Positions 18,119 through 29,830 of a stretch of 64,000 nucleotides of DNA are shown here, one piece after another. Under the pieces are notes generated by a model. It did not search any database and was not told the DNA's origin. It saw only the letters and a program-made list of their open reading frames with translations. A program made the position numbers and the translations under genes. The DNA comes from Gammaproteobacteria bacterium (GTDB taxonomy: Bacteria > Pseudomonadota > Gammaproteobacteria > Poriferisulfidales > GCA-002705445), in assembly GCA_029268385.1 (NCBI GenBank), contig JAQWPG010000010.1, positions 1 to 64,000 of the forward strand. The letters run 5' to 3'. Position 1 is the stretch's first letter. The number at the start of each line of letters is the position of its first letter.

Positions 18119-20197
18119 TTATTGGTCTAAACCTTTCATTGTAAGTTTAATTCTTCCTTGTTTGTCAATCTCTAAAACCTTAACTTTTACAATTTCCCCT
18201 TCTTTAACCTTATCTGTAACATTTTCAACTCTTTCTTCACAAATCTGAGAAATATGAACTAAGCCATCTTTCCCAGGAAGAACTGTAACAAAAGCTCCAA
18301 AGTCCATTATTTTTGCAACTTTTCCTTCATAAATTTTATCAACTTCAACATCTGCAGTTAGTTGTTCAATTTTTGCTTTTGCAAGCTCCACGGCGTCTTT
18401 ATCTACAGCTGAAATTTTAATCATTCCAGTATCGTCGATATCTATTACTGCACCCGTCTCTTCTGTTAAAGATCTGATTGTCGCTCCACCCTTTCCTATG
18501 ACATCTCTTACTTTATCAGCTTTAACTTGTATTGTTACAAATCTTGGTGCGTTTTCTGAAACCTCGTCTCTAGAAGATTGAATTACTTTATTCATTTCTC
18601 CTAAAATATGAATTCTTCCTTCTTTTGCTTGCGCTAAAGCTATTTTCATAATTTCTTCAGTAATACCATTAATTTTTATATCCATTTGGAGAGCTGTAAC
18701 ACCATCGTTTGTTCCAGCAACTTTGAAGTCCATATCGCCTAGATGATCTTCGTCGCCCAATATGTCTGATAATACTACAAATTCATCACCTTCTTTTATT
18801 AAGCCCATAGCTATACCAGCAACAGGTGCTTTTATTGGAACTCCAGCATCCATTAATGATAAGCTTGACCCACAAACACTTGCCATAGAACTTGATCCAT
18901 TTGATTCTGTAATCTCAGATACAATTCTAATTACATAGGGAAATTCTTCTGGGGTTGGCAGTACTGGCACGATAGCTCTTTTAGCAAGCTTTCCGTGACC
19001 AATTTCTCTTCTTTTAGGAGATCCTACAAAGCCAGTTTCACCAACTGAGTAAGGCGGGAAATTATAATGCAGCATAAATTTATCTTCATATTTTCCATCT
19101 ATTGCATCAATTATTTGCCCATCTCTATCGGTTCCCAATGTAGCAACAACAATAGCTTGGGTTTCACCTCTGGTAAACAATGCACTTCCATGAGTTTTTG
19201 GCAACAAGTCAACTTCTATACTTATCTTTCTAATAGTTTTATTGTCTCTTCCATCGATTCTTGGTTTGCCTGCTATAATATTTTTTCTTACAACGTCTTT
19301 TTGAAGGTCGTGTATTGATCCTTCTATGCAATCTTTTTTGCAATCATCAACGTTATTAAATTTTTCAAGAGCACTTTCCCTTATTTCTGATATTTTAATA
19401 TTTCTTTCTGCTTTATCAGATATTAAATAAGCATCTGTAATATTATCTTTGTAATGATCATAAACTTCTTTTTCCAGACCTTCATTTTCGTTTTCTGGTT
19501 TAACCCAACCATAATCTTTTATACCAAACTCATCTGCAAAACTATTAATCTCATTTATCAAGTGTTGCATTTCATTATGTCCGAACGAAACCGCCCCAAG
19601 CATGACATCTTCACTAAGCATTTTTGCTTCTGATTCAACCATAAGGACACCGTCTTTAGTTCCTGCAACCATCAAGTCTAATTCTGATGTTGATAACTCT
19701 GTTTTACTTGGGTTTAAAATATAAGAACCATCTGCGTATCCAATCCTAGCTGCTCCCAATGGCCCTTGGAATGGTACACCAGCTATTTTTAATGCTGCTG
19801 ATGCGCCAATTAAAGATGCAACATCTGCATCAACTTCGGGATTTAAACTCATTACTGTGCAGATAACTTGTACTTCATGAGTAAATTCTTTCGGGAATAA
19901 CGGTCTGATAGGTCTATCAATTAATCTTGAAATCAGAGTTTCTTTCTCTGCTGGCCTTCCTTCTCTTTTAAAAAAACCACCAGGTATTTTTCCGGCAGCA
20001 TATGTTTTTTCCTGATAATTGACCGTTAATGGAAAAAAGTCTCTTGACTGACCATCATTTTTTGCAACAACTGTAGTTAGCACAACTGTGCCTTCCATAT
20101 TTACTAATACAGCACCATTTGCTTGTCTTGCAATTTGACCTGTTTCTAAAATTACTTCGTGATTTCCGTACTGGAACTTCTTTTTCAATGGTTTCAT
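18119..20197 (-). CDS. pnp: Polyribonucleotide nucleotidyltransferase (PNPase)
   Basis: Phosphorolytic 3'-5' exoribonuclease of the RNA degradosome. The 692 residues contain two RNase PH-like domains (~10-230 and ~310-545), separated by an alpha linker, then a KH domain with [10 protein letters not shown] near residue 566 and an S1 domain ([18 protein letters not shown] near 623). The sequence ends after LTMKGLDQ, shorter than the E. coli C-terminus, so a degradosome RNase E-binding tail may be missing. It lies 15 bases after rpsO as in E. coli, where PNPase autoregulates at the rpsO-pnp leader; no leader hairpin can be claimed here. Confidence 0.97.
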   Translation of the reverse strand: MKPLKKKFQYGNHEVILETGQIARQANGAVLVNMEGTVVLTTVVAKNDGQSRDFFPLTVNYQEKTYAAGKIPGGFFKREGRPAEKETLISRLIDRPIRPLFPKEFTHEVQVICTVMSLNPEVDADVASLIGASAALKIAGVPFQGPLGAARIGYADGSYILNPSKTELSTSELDLMVAGTKDGVLMVESEAKMLSEDVMLGAVSFGHNEMQHLINEINSFADEFGIKDYGWVKPENENEGLEKEVYDHYKDNITDAYLISDKAERNIKISEIRESALEKFNNVDDCKKDCIEGSIHDLQKDVVRKNIIAGKPRIDGRDNKTIRKISIEVDLLPKTHGSALFTRGETQAIVVATLGTDRDGQIIDAIDGKYEDKFMLHYNFPPYSVGETGFVGSPKRREIGHGKLAKRAIVPVLPTPEEFPYVIRIVSEITESNGSSSMASVCGSSLSLMDAGVPIKAPVAGIAMGLIKEGDEFVVLSDILGDEDHLGDMDFKVAGTNDGVTALQMDIKINGITEEIMKIALAQAKEGRIHILGEMNKVIQSSRDEVSENAPRFVTIQVKADKVRDVIGKGGATIRSLTEETGAVIDIDDTGMIKISAVDKDAVELAKAKIEQLTADVEVDKIYEGKVAKIMDFGAFVTVLPGKDGLVHISQICEERVENVTDKVKEGEIVKVKVLEIDKQGRIKLTMKGLDQ

Positions 20198-20211
20198 TGT
20201 TTTCTCTTAGG

Positions 20212-20481
20212 TTATCTTCTTAGACCTAAAGAAGAAATTATTGTTTGATATCTCTCGCTATTTTTTCTTTTTAGGTAATCGAGTAGCTTTCTTCTTGTAT
20301 TCACCATTTTCAACAATCCATGACGCGAATGGTGGTCTTTTTTATGAACGCTAAAATGCTCGCTAAGAAATTCAATCCTTTTCGATAATAACGCTATTTG
20401 AATTTCAGGAGACCCAGTGTCTGACTCCCCTTTTTGGTATTGCTCTATAACTTTACTTTTTTCTTCTGTTGATAATGCCAT
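20212..20481 (-). CDS. rpsO: 30S ribosomal protein S15
   Basis: Binds 16S rRNA early in small-subunit assembly. I chose the ATG at 20481, giving the standard 89 residues starting MALSTEEK, with a GGA site just upstream; an in-frame GTG lies three codons earlier. Conserved features are [16 protein letters not shown] near residue 20 and [15 protein letters not shown] near 45, ending in LGLRR. Confidence 0.97.
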   Translation of the reverse strand: MALSTEEKSKVIEQYQKGESDTGSPEIQIALLSKRIEFLSEHFSVHKKDHHSRHGLLKMVNTRRKLLDYLKRKNSERYQTIISSLGLRR

Positions 20482-20550
20482 AATTTCCACTTATTCTTTA
20501 ATTTAAGGCCGCATTCTATCACGTTATATTAATCAAACAAACATTAAGTT

Positions 20551-21435
20551 TTATACTAATATTTTTTTTGGAAGTAGCTCAGAATTATTATTCACTTCAC
20601 CCATGCCAATAAATACATTATTAGAGTCATAAATCTTAATTTTTTCACACGTATTTTCATTAATTTTAACCTTATTTCCATTTAATACCTTCTCGATATT
20701 ATTACTCGAAAGGTAGCATGAGGGTATATTATTTACTAATAAATCTACATTTATTAGATACTTACTACATATTTCTTCACTAGAACTTAATAAAAGATCT
20801 TCTAGTTTTACTGAGTTTGATAAATCAATATCTTCAATATGCGTTCTTTCTAATTTAGCAACTAAAGCACCGCAACCCAATTCTTCGCCAATTTGCTCTG
20901 CCAACGTTCTGATATAGGTTCCTTTTGAGCATTTTACTTTTAAAGAAAGATGTTCACTATCAAAGACATTTAAATCAATATTATGTATATAAATTTCTCT
21001 AGCTGGTCTTTCAATCTCTATACCTTCTCTAGCATAATCATATAGCCTTTTTCCTTTGTGCTTTAATGCCGAATACATAGGAGGGACTTGGCTTATATTA
21101 CCAATAAATTTTTTTTCAATTTTTCTCAGATCAATATTTTGAATTTCTATTGGGTAATTTGTAGTTGAAATTTCTCCATCAAGATCGCCTGTACTTGATA
21201 TTTCCCCAAGTTTTATCAATGCGTAATAAGACTTATCTGCATTAATAAATGCTGAGCATAGTTTGGTAGCTTTATTGAAAAATATTATTAATAATCCACT
21301 TGCTAGAGGATCTAAGGTTCCAGAAAACCCAGCTTTTTTTTGATTTAATTTCTTTTTTACTTTTTTTAACGCGTCATTAGAACTTATTCCCGAGGGCTTA
21401 TTTAAAAGAATGCAGCTCTGTTTAAAATCTAACAT
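20551..21435 (-). CDS. truB: tRNA pseudouridine(55) synthase TruB
   Basis: Makes pseudouridine 55 in the T-loop of all elongator tRNAs. The 294-residue protein has the catalytic Asp in GTLDPLASGLL near residue 40, the family tract KPSGISSND near 14, VPPMYSALKHKGKRLYDYAR near 116 and CSKGTYIRTLAEQIG near 168. The C-terminal part is divergent but of normal length. It starts 2 bases after the rbfA stop, in the usual order. Confidence 0.96.
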   Translation of the reverse strand: MLDFKQSCILLNKPSGISSNDALKKVKKKLNQKKAGFSGTLDPLASGLLIIFFNKATKLCSAFINADKSYYALIKLGEISSTGDLDGEISTTNYPIEIQNIDLRKIEKKFIGNISQVPPMYSALKHKGKRLYDYAREGIEIERPAREIYIHNIDLNVFDSEHLSLKVKCSKGTYIRTLAEQIGEELGCGALVAKLERTHIEDIDLSNSVKLEDLLLSSSEEICSKYLINVDLLVNNIPSCYLSSNNIEKVLNGNKVKINENTCEKIKIYDSNNVFIGMGEVNNNSELLPKKILV

Positions 21436-21437
21436 GA

Positions 21438-21803
21438 TTATTTTAAACTTTTGTTAATCAACTCTTCTAACTCAAATGCTTTTGATTCTGTATCGTCAAA
21501 AATGAATCTTAAATTTGGAACAGATCTTAAGTTAGAGCTTTTAGATAATTTTCTTTTAAAGAATAATTTTGAAGAGTTTATAGCTTTTGCTATTTGATCT
21601 ATTTCTTTTTTTTTTTTATTTTTATGATTAAAAACTATAAAAAAAATTTTAGCATGCTTTAAGTCTTTTGATATTTCAACTTCTGTTATAACAGCATCTT
21701 TTATTCTTGGATCATTAATATCATTTTGAATAATCTGTGCTATCTCTTTTCGTATAACTGAGGCTATTCTATGTGTTCTCTGATTATCAGAATCATATTT
21801 CAT
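21438..21803 (-). CDS. rbfA: Ribosome-binding factor A
   Basis: Assembly factor for the 30S subunit that acts on the 16S 5' region. The 121 residues have the single KH-like fold: RIASVIRKEIAQIIQNDINDPR at residues 12-33, VTEVEISKDLKHAKIFF near 45, and LRSVPNLRFIFDDT near 97. Its ATG overlaps the infB stop by one base (TAATG), implying translational coupling. Confidence 0.95.
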   Translation of the reverse strand: MKYDSDNQRTHRIASVIRKEIAQIIQNDINDPRIKDAVITEVEISKDLKHAKIFFIVFNHKNKKKKEIDQIAKAINSSKLFFKRKLSKSSNLRSVPNLRFIFDDTESKAFELEELINKSLK

Positions 21804-24241
21804 TATTCTATTTTTCTTGCGACCTCAATTCTCTGGAAGACTTCGATATTATCTCCCGGCTTAACATCATTATAATTTTTAACAGCAATTCCACACTCAG
21901 TACCAAGTTTTACTTCTTTAACGTCATCTTTGTGTCTTCTTAAAGATTCAAGCTCACCTTCGTATATTACAATGTTATCTCTTAAAACTCTTATTGGATT
22001 TCCTTTCTTCATTACTCCATCAATAACCTGACAACCGGCAACTGCTCCCATTGCAGATGATTTAAAGACATCTTTAACTTCCGCAAGACCTAAAATTTCT
22101 TCTTTTGTTTCAGGGGAAAGTAAACCACTCATTCCAGCTTTTACATCATCTATCAAATCATAAATAATACTGTAATATCTTAAGTCAATCTTCTTTTCTT
22201 CCACAGTTCTTCTAGCCTGACTGTCAGCCCTAACATTAAAACCTAAAATCATCGCATTAGATGCTTCAGCAAGCGCAATATCAGATTCGTTAATTGCGCC
22301 AGCTGATGAGCTAATAATTTTAACTATAACTTCATCCGTATTTAATTTTAATAGTGATTCACATATCGCTTGAGAACTACCCTGAACATCAGTTTTTAAT
22401 AAAATATTAAATGATGGAATTTCACCTTTTTTTAAATTACTAAACATATTATCTAGTGTTGGAGCTTGATATTGAGATGCAAATTTATTATCTCTAATTT
22501 TTGTTTTTCTAAATTCTGCAATATCTCTTATTTTTTTATCATTTACTGCTGACAAAACTTCATCTCCAACTTCTGGAGCTCCTGATAATCCTAAAATTAC
22601 TACTGGGGTTGATGGTGTTGCCTTATCTATTCTTTTTCCATTTTGATCAATCATTGCTCTAATTCTTCCAAATTCTTTACCGCATAAAACATTATCACCT
22701 GTATTCATACAGCCTTTTTGAACAAGGATTGTTGCAGTCGCACCCTTACCTTTATCTAGAGCTGATTCCAGTACCACACCAGTTGCAGATCCTTTAGATA
22801 CAGCTTTGAGTTCAAGAACTTCAGACAATAATGATATTGATTCTAATAAATTATCTATGCCTGTTCCCTCTTTTGCAGAAACCTCAACAAAAATATTTTC
22901 TCCACCCCATTCTTCTGGAATAATTTCATAATTTGTTAGTTCTGTTTTTACATTTTCTATATTCGCGCCTTCTTTATCAATCTTATTCACAGCAACTATG
23001 ATTGGAACACCTGCCGCCTTTGAATGTTGAATAGCTTCAATGGTTTGAGGTTTAACTCCATCATCAGCAGCAACAACTAGGATTACAATATCAGTGCAAT
23101 TTGCTCCGCGCGCTCTCATAGATGTGAATGCCGCGTGTCCAGGTGTATCTAAAAAAGTTAACAAACCATGTTGAGTTTCAACTTGATAAGCGCCAATATG
23201 CTGAGTAATTCCACCTGCTTCTCCAGAAGCAACTCTACTTGCTCTAATATAATCTAATAACGACGTTTTACCATGGTCAACATGTCCCATTATTGTAATC
23301 GCCGGAGGTCTGGACTCTAAATCATATTTATTATCTGGCTCTATAGTCAATAAATTTTTTTCAATATTTTCGTAGTCTATAGATTTAGCTTTGTGGCCCA
23401 TTTCTTCTATAAGTAAAGTTGCGGTATCTTGATCTAACGACTCATTAATAGTCGCCATTACTCCCATTTTCATTAAAACCTTAATTACCTCTGCAGATTT
23501 GACAGATATTGCGGAAGCGATTTCTGAAACAGAAATAAATTCTCCTAATTCAACTGTATGAATAACTGGTTCTGTTGGCTTTTCAAATTGATGCTTGTCG
23601 TCAACATTACTATCACTTTTACTTTTTTTAGAAGACTTTCTTCTTACAACTCTATTTTCATCAGATATATGAATCTTTTTTCTTCTACTTTTTGACTTAA
23701 CAACAACATTACTTTTTTCCTCGTTAATAAATTTTGTTTTTGATTTCTTTTTTTTATTTTTATTTGCGTTTTCTGATTCGTTATTAGATTTTGGTTCTTC
23801 TACGATATTTTCTATAGTTGTTTCTTCTTCGGTTTTTTTAGTACTATCCTCTACGGATACATCTTCTTTATTTTCAAGATCTTCTTCAGCTGTTGGGCCG
23901 TCTTGATTATCTTCTACTTTTTTTGGCTCAAGCTTTTCAGTTACCTGGTTATTTTTTTTTGAGAAAACTTTTTTCTTTCTAACTACTGTTTTTGTCTTTT
24001 GTTTTCCTAAATCATTATTATCATCTATAATTTCTTCAGGATTTTCTACTTCTTTTTTTACTTCTGGTTTTTTTGTAACTTGATTATTTCTAACATAATC
24101 TAAAAGCTGCATTTTTTCTTCATCACTAATTAAATCATTTTCATCTTTTTTATTAACGCCAGCTAATTGCAACTGATCAATTAATCTAGCTACTGGAAGC
24201 CCAACTGTTTTTGAAAACTCTTTAACTGTAATATCTGTCAT
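21803..24241 (-). CDS. infB: Translation initiation factor IF-2
   Basis: GTPase that places initiator tRNA on the 30S subunit. From the chosen ATG (24241) the product has 812 residues: an IF2 N-terminal domain ([14 protein letters not shown]), then about 200 residues of Lys/Glu/Asn-rich low-complexity linker, a second N-domain near 230, the G domain (GHVDHGKTS near 322, DTPGHAAF near 368, NKID near 422) and the C-terminal domains. An in-frame start at 24262 would overlap nusA; the ATG at 24241, just beyond the nusA stop, matches the family N-terminus. The linker varies widely among species. Confidence 0.96.
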   Translation of the reverse strand: MTDITVKEFSKTVGLPVARLIDQLQLAGVNKKDENDLISDEEKMQLLDYVRNNQVTKKPEVKKEVENPEEIIDDNNDLGKQKTKTVVRKKKVFSKKNNQVTEKLEPKKVEDNQDGPTAEEDLENKEDVSVEDSTKKTEEETTIENIVEEPKSNNESENANKNKKKKSKTKFINEEKSNVVVKSKSRRKKIHISDENRVVRRKSSKKSKSDSNVDDKHQFEKPTEPVIHTVELGEFISVSEIASAISVKSAEVIKVLMKMGVMATINESLDQDTATLLIEEMGHKAKSIDYENIEKNLLTIEPDNKYDLESRPPAITIMGHVDHGKTSLLDYIRASRVASGEAGGITQHIGAYQVETQHGLLTFLDTPGHAAFTSMRARGANCTDIVILVVAADDGVKPQTIEAIQHSKAAGVPIIVAVNKIDKEGANIENVKTELTNYEIIPEEWGGENIFVEVSAKEGTGIDNLLESISLLSEVLELKAVSKGSATGVVLESALDKGKGATATILVQKGCMNTGDNVLCGKEFGRIRAMIDQNGKRIDKATPSTPVVILGLSGAPEVGDEVLSAVNDKKIRDIAEFRKTKIRDNKFASQYQAPTLDNMFSNLKKGEIPSFNILLKTDVQGSSQAICESLLKLNTDEVIVKIISSSAGAINESDIALAEASNAMILGFNVRADSQARRTVEEKKIDLRYYSIIYDLIDDVKAGMSGLLSPETKEEILGLAEVKDVFKSSAMGAVAGCQVIDGVMKKGNPIRVLRDNIVIYEGELESLRRHKDDVKEVKLGTECGIAVKNYNDVKPGDNIEVFQRIEVARKIE

Positions 24242-24245
24242 TTTT

Positions 24246-25742
24246 TTATTTTGTTCCTTCAAGCATTGGTGCTCTTGCTGTCATAATTAATTTACCTGCG
24301 ACTTCTTCAGTCATATTTGCAATAGGCATTAGTTCATCTATTGATTGATCTGCTAAATCATCAATTGTAATGATACCCCTGCATGCAAGTTCAAATGCTA
24401 AATCGTTTGTCATTCCATCCATCTCTAACAATGCTTTCGAAGGCTCCGCATCCATATTTAATGACTCAGGATTTATAGCTTGTTTAAGTAAATAGTCTCT
24501 TGCTTTACTTCTTATTTCTTCAACAATATTTTCATCAAATGCCTCTATCTCTGTCATATCCTTTGGAGGAGCGTAAGCAATTTCATCAACGCTAGAGAAC
24601 CCCTCTTGTGACAAAACCATAGCGATTTCAGGTTTTATATCTAGGTATTTAACAAAATTTTCGCTTATTATTTGTGTTTCTGCCTCACTTTTTTCATCAG
24701 CCTGTCCTTCGGTCATAACATTTAAGTCCCAGCCTGTAAGCTGACTTGCAAGTTTTACGTTTTGCCCACCTCTGCCTATTGCTTGAGATAGTTTTTCTTC
24801 TTCCACCGCAATATCCATACTCTTTGAATCTTCATCCATAACTATAGATAATACTGCTGCCGGGGACATTGCATTTATTACAAATTGTGCTGGATTTTCA
24901 TCCCACAAAATTATATCAATCCTTTCTCCAGCTATTTCATTTGATACTGATTGAACTCTAGATCCTCTCATACCTACACACGCGCCTACTGGATCTAATC
25001 TTGGGTCATTAGATTTTACAGCTATTTTAGCTCTTACTCCTGGGTCTCTAGCAGCACTTAATATCTCGATTAAATCTTGCCCGACTTCTGGCACTTCTAA
25101 ACTAAATAAATTTATTAGAAAATCTGGGTGAGTTCTAGAAAGAAATAATTGCGGCCCTTTTGCTTCAGCCCTTACTTCTTTTAAAAAGGCTCTTACTCTA
25201 TCTCCATTTCTAATAGCCTCTCTTGGAATAAGGTCATCTTTTTCAATAAAGCCTTCTGTGTTATTACCCAAATCAATAAGAACTCCATTATGTTCAACAC
25301 GCTTAACTATACCCATTATTAATTCGCCAACTTTATTCTCAAAAGATTCGACGATTCTTAGTCTTTCTGCCTCTCTTACTTTTTGAACAATAACTTGTTT
25401 CGCGGTATGTGCTGCAATTCTTCCGAATGGCACAGATTCAATTTCTTCTTCTATTGAATCTCCAATTTCTATATCTTCGTGTTGTTTTGTAGCATATGCA
25501 TGAAGTATTTGAGCATCTGGAGAAGTGAATTCTGGATCATCATCAGACAAAACAATCCATCTTCTATATGTTGCATAATCTCCTGTAACTCTATCTATAG
25601 AAACTCTTACATCAACTTCCTTAGAATATTTTTTTCTTGTAGCTGTTGCTAATGCAATTTCTATAGCATCAAAAATAATTTCTTTATCTACACCTTTCTC
25701 ATTTGAAACCGCATCAACTACATTTAAAATTTCTTTACTCAT
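24246..25742 (-). CDS. nusA: Transcription termination/antitermination protein NusA
   Basis: RNA polymerase-associated elongation factor. The 498 residues comprise the N-terminal polymerase-binding domain (1-125), an S1 domain (~135-200, starting [22 protein letters not shown]), two KH domains ([21 protein letters not shown] near 251 and [16 protein letters not shown] near 319) and two C-terminal acidic repeats (~360-420 and ~435-495), as in E. coli. It follows rimP by 15 bases. Confidence 0.97.
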   Translation of the reverse strand: MSKEILNVVDAVSNEKGVDKEIIFDAIEIALATATRKKYSKEVDVRVSIDRVTGDYATYRRWIVLSDDDPEFTSPDAQILHAYATKQHEDIEIGDSIEEEIESVPFGRIAAHTAKQVIVQKVREAERLRIVESFENKVGELIMGIVKRVEHNGVLIDLGNNTEGFIEKDDLIPREAIRNGDRVRAFLKEVRAEAKGPQLFLSRTHPDFLINLFSLEVPEVGQDLIEILSAARDPGVRAKIAVKSNDPRLDPVGACVGMRGSRVQSVSNEIAGERIDIILWDENPAQFVINAMSPAAVLSIVMDEDSKSMDIAVEEEKLSQAIGRGGQNVKLASQLTGWDLNVMTEGQADEKSEAETQIISENFVKYLDIKPEIAMVLSQEGFSSVDEIAYAPPKDMTEIEAFDENIVEEIRSKARDYLLKQAINPESLNMDAEPSKALLEMDGMTNDLAFELACRGIITIDDLADQSIDELMPIANMTEEVAGKLIMTARAPMLEGTK

Positions 25743-25757
25743 TTTAATCTCTCCAGA

Positions 25758-26198
25758 TTATATCTTTAATCTTGCAATATCTATTGAATCATATTTAATT
25801 TCATAGCTTTCTTTATCGTCACTAATAACAACATAATCATTGGTAACATCTGCTATAATGCCTTTAATATTTTTTCTGCTATTTACCAACCATTTTAATT
25901 TTACCTTGACCCTTTCATTTAGATACTTGCTAAAATGGTCTTGGGTCATTAAAACTCTATCAAAACCTGGTGAGGAAACTTCTAACACATAATCAGAGTC
26001 GCATACTTCCTCAGTATCTAAAAGATGTGAAATCTGATGGCTTACTTTCTCGCAATCATCAATTTTTATACCTTTATCACTGTCTATATATAATGTAAAT
26101 TTCAAAGAGCTATTTTGCTGCCCAATATTTAAGCCCCACATCTCATATCCCATCGATAAAACTATTGGTTTTATTAGTTCTGCAATTTCACTTTTCAA
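25758..26198 (-). CDS. rimP: Ribosome maturation factor RimP
   Basis: Needed for 30S maturation around S19. The 146 residues show the two-domain family pattern with YEMWGLNI near residue 18, KIDDCEKVSHQISHLLD near 45 and YVLEVSSPGFDRVL near 65. The start is TTG (complement of CAA at 26196-26198) with GGGTG upstream; the N-terminus agrees with the family, so I keep it. It is first in the rimP-nusA-infB-rbfA-truB-rpsO-pnp-msrB series. Confidence 0.94.
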   Translation of the reverse strand: MKSEIAELIKPIVLSMGYEMWGLNIGQQNSSLKFTLYIDSDKGIKIDDCEKVSHQISHLLDTEEVCDSDYVLEVSSPGFDRVLMTQDHFSKYLNERVKVKLKWLVNSRKNIKGIIADVTNDYVVISDDKESYEIKYDSIDIARLKI

Positions 26199-26240
26199 TT
26201 AAAATTCACCCACTTATCCCAATTATTTTACTCTTAGACG

Positions 26241-26266
26241 AAAAAAACCCCATATAGGGGCTATAT
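26241..26266 (-). terminator. Putative intrinsic terminator downstream of typA
   Basis: Read on the minus strand, CCCC-TATAT-GGGG is followed directly by seven T residues (complement of 26241-26247). The stem is only 4 G:C pairs plus possible weak extension, but the T-run and the position, after typA and before rimP, fit a terminator. Confidence 0.5.
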
Positions 26267-26425
26267 AAAATCCCATTTAAGGGGTCTAATAGTGTCTAAC
26301 AAAATACTTACAACAGTATATTTTGGAAAGCATAAAACATCAACATATTTAAAAATGCCATTATTTTCATATATTTCCAATAGAAATCTATTAAATATAA
26401 TTAATTGTCTAAATTAACCTTAAAA

Positions 26426-28252
26426 CTAATTATCGCTTTTCTCCCTAAGATTTCTTTTTCTCTCATTAGGATCTAAATATCGTTTTCTCAGCCTAAGGCT
26501 TTCAGGGGTTACTTCCAAAAACTCGTCTTCATTAATGTAAGACATCATTTGCTCTAAAGACATAATTCTTGGTGGGACCAAAGTTACCGCCTTATCAGTT
26601 CCAGATGCTCTTACATTGGTAAGCTGTTTTCCCTTTAAAACATTAATAGCTAAATCATTTTCCTTGCTATGTTCGCCAACTATCATTCCTTGGTAAACTT
26701 TTGTTTGAGGCTCTACGAACATTATTCCGCTAGATTGTAAATTAAAAATTGCATAAGCGACTGCTGTGCCAGTTTCAGTTGAAATTAAGGCACCATTTCT
26801 TCTAGAGCCCATTTCTCCTTTATATTTTCCGTACGAATGAAAAACTCTATTTATTACACCCGTTCCTCTAGTGTCTGTTAAAAATCTACTCTGGTATCCT
26901 ATTAGTCCTCTAGAAGGAGCTAAAAATATTAAACGAACTTTGTCTCCTTCTGCAGATTTCATGTCAATCATTTCTGATTTTCTTTGATTCATTCCGTCAA
27001 TTACAGTACTTGAAAATTCTTTATCTACATCAATCGTTACTTCTTCTATGGGCTCAAGCTTATTATTATCAGAATCTATTTTATATAAAACATTTGGTCG
27101 CGACACTGTTAATTCAAAGCCTTCTCTTCTCATTTGCTCAACAAGAACACCTAATTGAAGTTCTCCTCTTCCACCGATCTCAAAAGCATCTTTGTTCTCA
27201 TTTTCAGAAAATGTTATTGCGACGTTAACCTCTGCTTCCGCCATAAGTCTTTCCCTGATTACTGTTGATGTAACCTTTTTTCCTTCTAGTCCAGCTAATG
27301 GAGAGTCGTTTACCAAAATTGTTACAGACATTGTTGGAGGATCAATTGGGGTAGACTGAATCGGAGTTGAAACTTCTGAGTTGCAAATCGTATCTGCAAC
27401 AGATGTTTTTGTTAATCCGGCTATACAAATTATATCGCCTGCATGAACTTCGTTAACTGGCTCTCTTTCTGCACCATTAAATCTTAGAAGTTTTGTTAAC
27501 CTGCCTGTTTCTACAATTTTACCGTCTAAATTTATTGATTTAACACTATCGTTCACTTTTGCAGAGCCTTGTTCCACTCTACCTATTAAACATCTCCCAA
27601 GATATGGGTCAGAATCCAGAAGTGTTGACAACATGGCAAAAGGTTTTTCAGCATCTACTTTTGGCGGGGAGACATGATTAATAATTAAATCTAAAAGAGC
27701 ATGAAGATCTTTTTTTTCATCAGTAAGTTCTGCAACACACCAACCGTCCCTTCCGGATGCATACATTATTGGGAAGTCTAATTGTTCATCGTTGGCGTCT
27801 AAAGATACAAATAGATCAAATACCTCGTCTATAACTTCATCTGGTCTTCCGTCAGGCCTATCAACTTTATTGATTATTACTATTGGTTTCAAACCTTGAG
27901 CTAAAGCTTTTCCTAGCACAAATTTTGTTTGGGGCATTGGTCCTTCAGCAGCATCTGTTAAAAGTATAACGCCGTCTGCCATACCTAAAACTCTTTCAAC
28001 CTCTCCACCAAAATCAGCATGGCCTGGAGTATCAATAATATTTATTCTAGTTTCTTTCCAGTTCACTGATGTAGGCTTTGCAAGAATAGTGATTCCTCTT
28101 TCTTTTTCCAAATCTCCAGAGTCCATCAGCCTTTCTTCTACTTGTTGATTTTCTCTAAATGTTCCACTTTGTTTTAAGATAGAATCAATTAAAGTTGTTT
28201 TGCCATGATCAACATGGGCGATAATAGCGATATTTCGCATATCTTCTGACAT
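26426..28252 (-). CDS. typA: Ribosome-associated GTPase TypA/BipA
   Basis: Elongation-factor-like GTPase acting in ribosome assembly and stress growth. The product from the ATG at 28252 has 608 residues: G domain with AHVDHGKTTL near residue 12, RGITI near 55, DTPGHADFGGEV near 75 and NKVD near 129, followed by EF-G-like domains and the BipA-specific C-terminus. AGGTG lies 3 bases before this ATG; a GTG two codons earlier is less likely. The gene separates the initiator tRNA from rimP; in E. coli those two are adjacent (metY-rimP). Confidence 0.96.
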   Translation of the reverse strand: MSEDMRNIAIIAHVDHGKTTLIDSILKQSGTFRENQQVEERLMDSGDLEKERGITILAKPTSVNWKETRINIIDTPGHADFGGEVERVLGMADGVILLTDAAEGPMPQTKFVLGKALAQGLKPIVIINKVDRPDGRPDEVIDEVFDLFVSLDANDEQLDFPIMYASGRDGWCVAELTDEKKDLHALLDLIINHVSPPKVDAEKPFAMLSTLLDSDPYLGRCLIGRVEQGSAKVNDSVKSINLDGKIVETGRLTKLLRFNGAEREPVNEVHAGDIICIAGLTKTSVADTICNSEVSTPIQSTPIDPPTMSVTILVNDSPLAGLEGKKVTSTVIRERLMAEAEVNVAITFSENENKDAFEIGGRGELQLGVLVEQMRREGFELTVSRPNVLYKIDSDNNKLEPIEEVTIDVDKEFSSTVIDGMNQRKSEMIDMKSAEGDKVRLIFLAPSRGLIGYQSRFLTDTRGTGVINRVFHSYGKYKGEMGSRRNGALISTETGTAVAYAIFNLQSSGIMFVEPQTKVYQGMIVGEHSKENDLAINVLKGKQLTNVRASGTDKAVTLVPPRIMSLEQMMSYINEDEFLEVTPESLRLRKRYLDPNERKRNLREKSDN

Positions 28253-28283
28253 AAGCACCTATAAAGTAATAAAAGAATTTAAT

Positions 28284-28360
<77 letters not shown>

Positions 28361-28396
28361 CCGTATGTATGGAGTTTACTTAAGTAATATAATTTA

Positions 28397-29830
28397 TCAA
28401 GTAAGTATCTCAAAAACATACTTAAATATATAATCAGGAAACAAGAATATCAGTATAATAGATGTCGGAATTAAAGATAAAACAAATAAATTAAATTTTC
28501 CTATTGTGTTTATTAAACTATTACTACCCCTCTCAAAAAACATAAACCAAATTACTCTGAGGTAATAATATAAGCCAATAACTGTCATTAAAACGACGAT
28601 GACTGTCGCTATTATTAAACCTCTGTCGATCATCGCATCAAGAATAAGATATTTTGCATAAAATCCAATAGTTAAAGGTATTCCAGCGGTTGACAACAAA
28701 GTGATCATTAATAATATTGCAATATATCCAGAACGATTTGAGAGACCTTTTAAATCATTAATGTATACTAAATCAAATTTTTTTGATGACATAAAAGTTA
28801 TAATTGATATTGCGGAAACTATAGTAATAGAATACGAAACCACATAAAAAGCTGCTATAGAAAAATTATTATTTACTGCTAAAAAAATTCCCAAGAATAT
28901 AAATCCCGCATTAGCCACTCCAGAATAAGCTAACATTCTCATAATTTTTTTTTGTGCTAATGCAAATAAATTACCTGCTAGTATAGAAAACATTCCTAAA
29001 AGTAAAAGTAATTTTGAAAAATTATCATTATTAATTATAGGATTATCTTCAAGGAATCTATAAGCTAATACAAAAAAAGCAATTTTAGGTATTGAGGCAA
29101 TGAAATTTGTTACAGGAAGAGGTGATCCCTCATAAACATCTGGTAACCACATATGAAAAGGCGCAACTGCAAATTTAAAAGCAACACCAATAAACACTAA
29201 TATATACGAAAATAAATATAGGTTTGATGATTCATTTAAATTTTGATGTTTAGCTATATCTTCAATTGATAAGGACCCTGTAATCCCATATAAATAAGAA
29301 AAACCAAAGAGTATAATTCCAGAAGCGATAGTGCTTAAAACAAAATACTTTATTGCAGCTTCACTAGATATAATGCTCGACCTATTTAAAGCGATTAATG
29401 AATATAAACTAAGTGAGGATAGCTCGATTCCGAGGAAAAGGACTATTAAATTATTTGAAGATATTATTACAAAACAGCCAAGCAAAGCGAATAACAATAA
29501 AGAATAAAATTCTCCAGAAGCTAACTTTTTATCTACTAAATAATTTCTAGATATTAATATTTGAACCAAAAATATAAAATAACATACATATTTAAAGAAA
29601 TCGGTTACATTACTTTTTATAATAGAACTATTAAAAAGAAGTGATGCATTAACTGCATAATTTTGAAAGCTTAATAATAAAGCGGTAACCACTGACAACA
29701 ATGTAATATGAAATACATATTTAGTCGAAAATCTAAAAGTCCCAGCCAACAATACAATCATTGACATGATAAACAGGATAATTTCCGGAATAAAATTCAT
29801 TAAACTATTTAGTGTATTTTCTATAATCAT
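28397..29830 (-). CDS. nuoN: NADH-quinone oxidoreductase subunit N
   Basis: Antiporter-like membrane subunit of complex I thought to form one proton path. The 477 residues contain about fourteen helices, including GIELSSLSLYSLIAL near residue 133 with the key Glu, KFAVAPFHMWLPDVYEGSPLP near 219 with the TM7 Lys, and a central Lys in LAQKKIMRMLAYSGVANAGF near 290. Last gene of the nuo operon; its start overlaps nuoM by 4 bases. Confidence 0.97.
   Translation of the reverse strand: MIIENTLNSLMNFIPEIILFIMSMIVLLAGTFRFSTKYVFHITLLSVVTALLLSFQNYAVNASLLFNSSIIKSNVTDFFKYVCYFIFLVQILISRNYLVDKKLASGEFYSLLLFALLGCFVIISSNNLIVLFLGIELSSLSLYSLIALNRSSIISSEAAIKYFVLSTIASGIILFGFSYLYGITGSLSIEDIAKHQNLNESSNLYLFSYILVFIGVAFKFAVAPFHMWLPDVYEGSPLPVTNFIASIPKIAFFVLAYRFLEDNPIINNDNFSKLLLLLGMFSILAGNLFALAQKKIMRMLAYSGVANAGFIFLGIFLAVNNNFSIAAFYVVSYSITIVSAISIITFMSSKKFDLVYINDLKGLSNRSGYIAILLMITLLSTAGIPLTIGFYAKYLILDAMIDRGLIIATVIVVLMTVIGLYYYLRVIWFMFFERGSNSLINTIGKFNLFVLSLIPTSIILIFLFPDYIFKYVFEILT

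Noticed and set aside
23580-24180. Low-complexity Lys/Glu-rich tract in infB as a possible repeat insertion
   Set aside because: IF-2 N-terminal linkers are normally variable and charged; no periodic repeat unit is visible.
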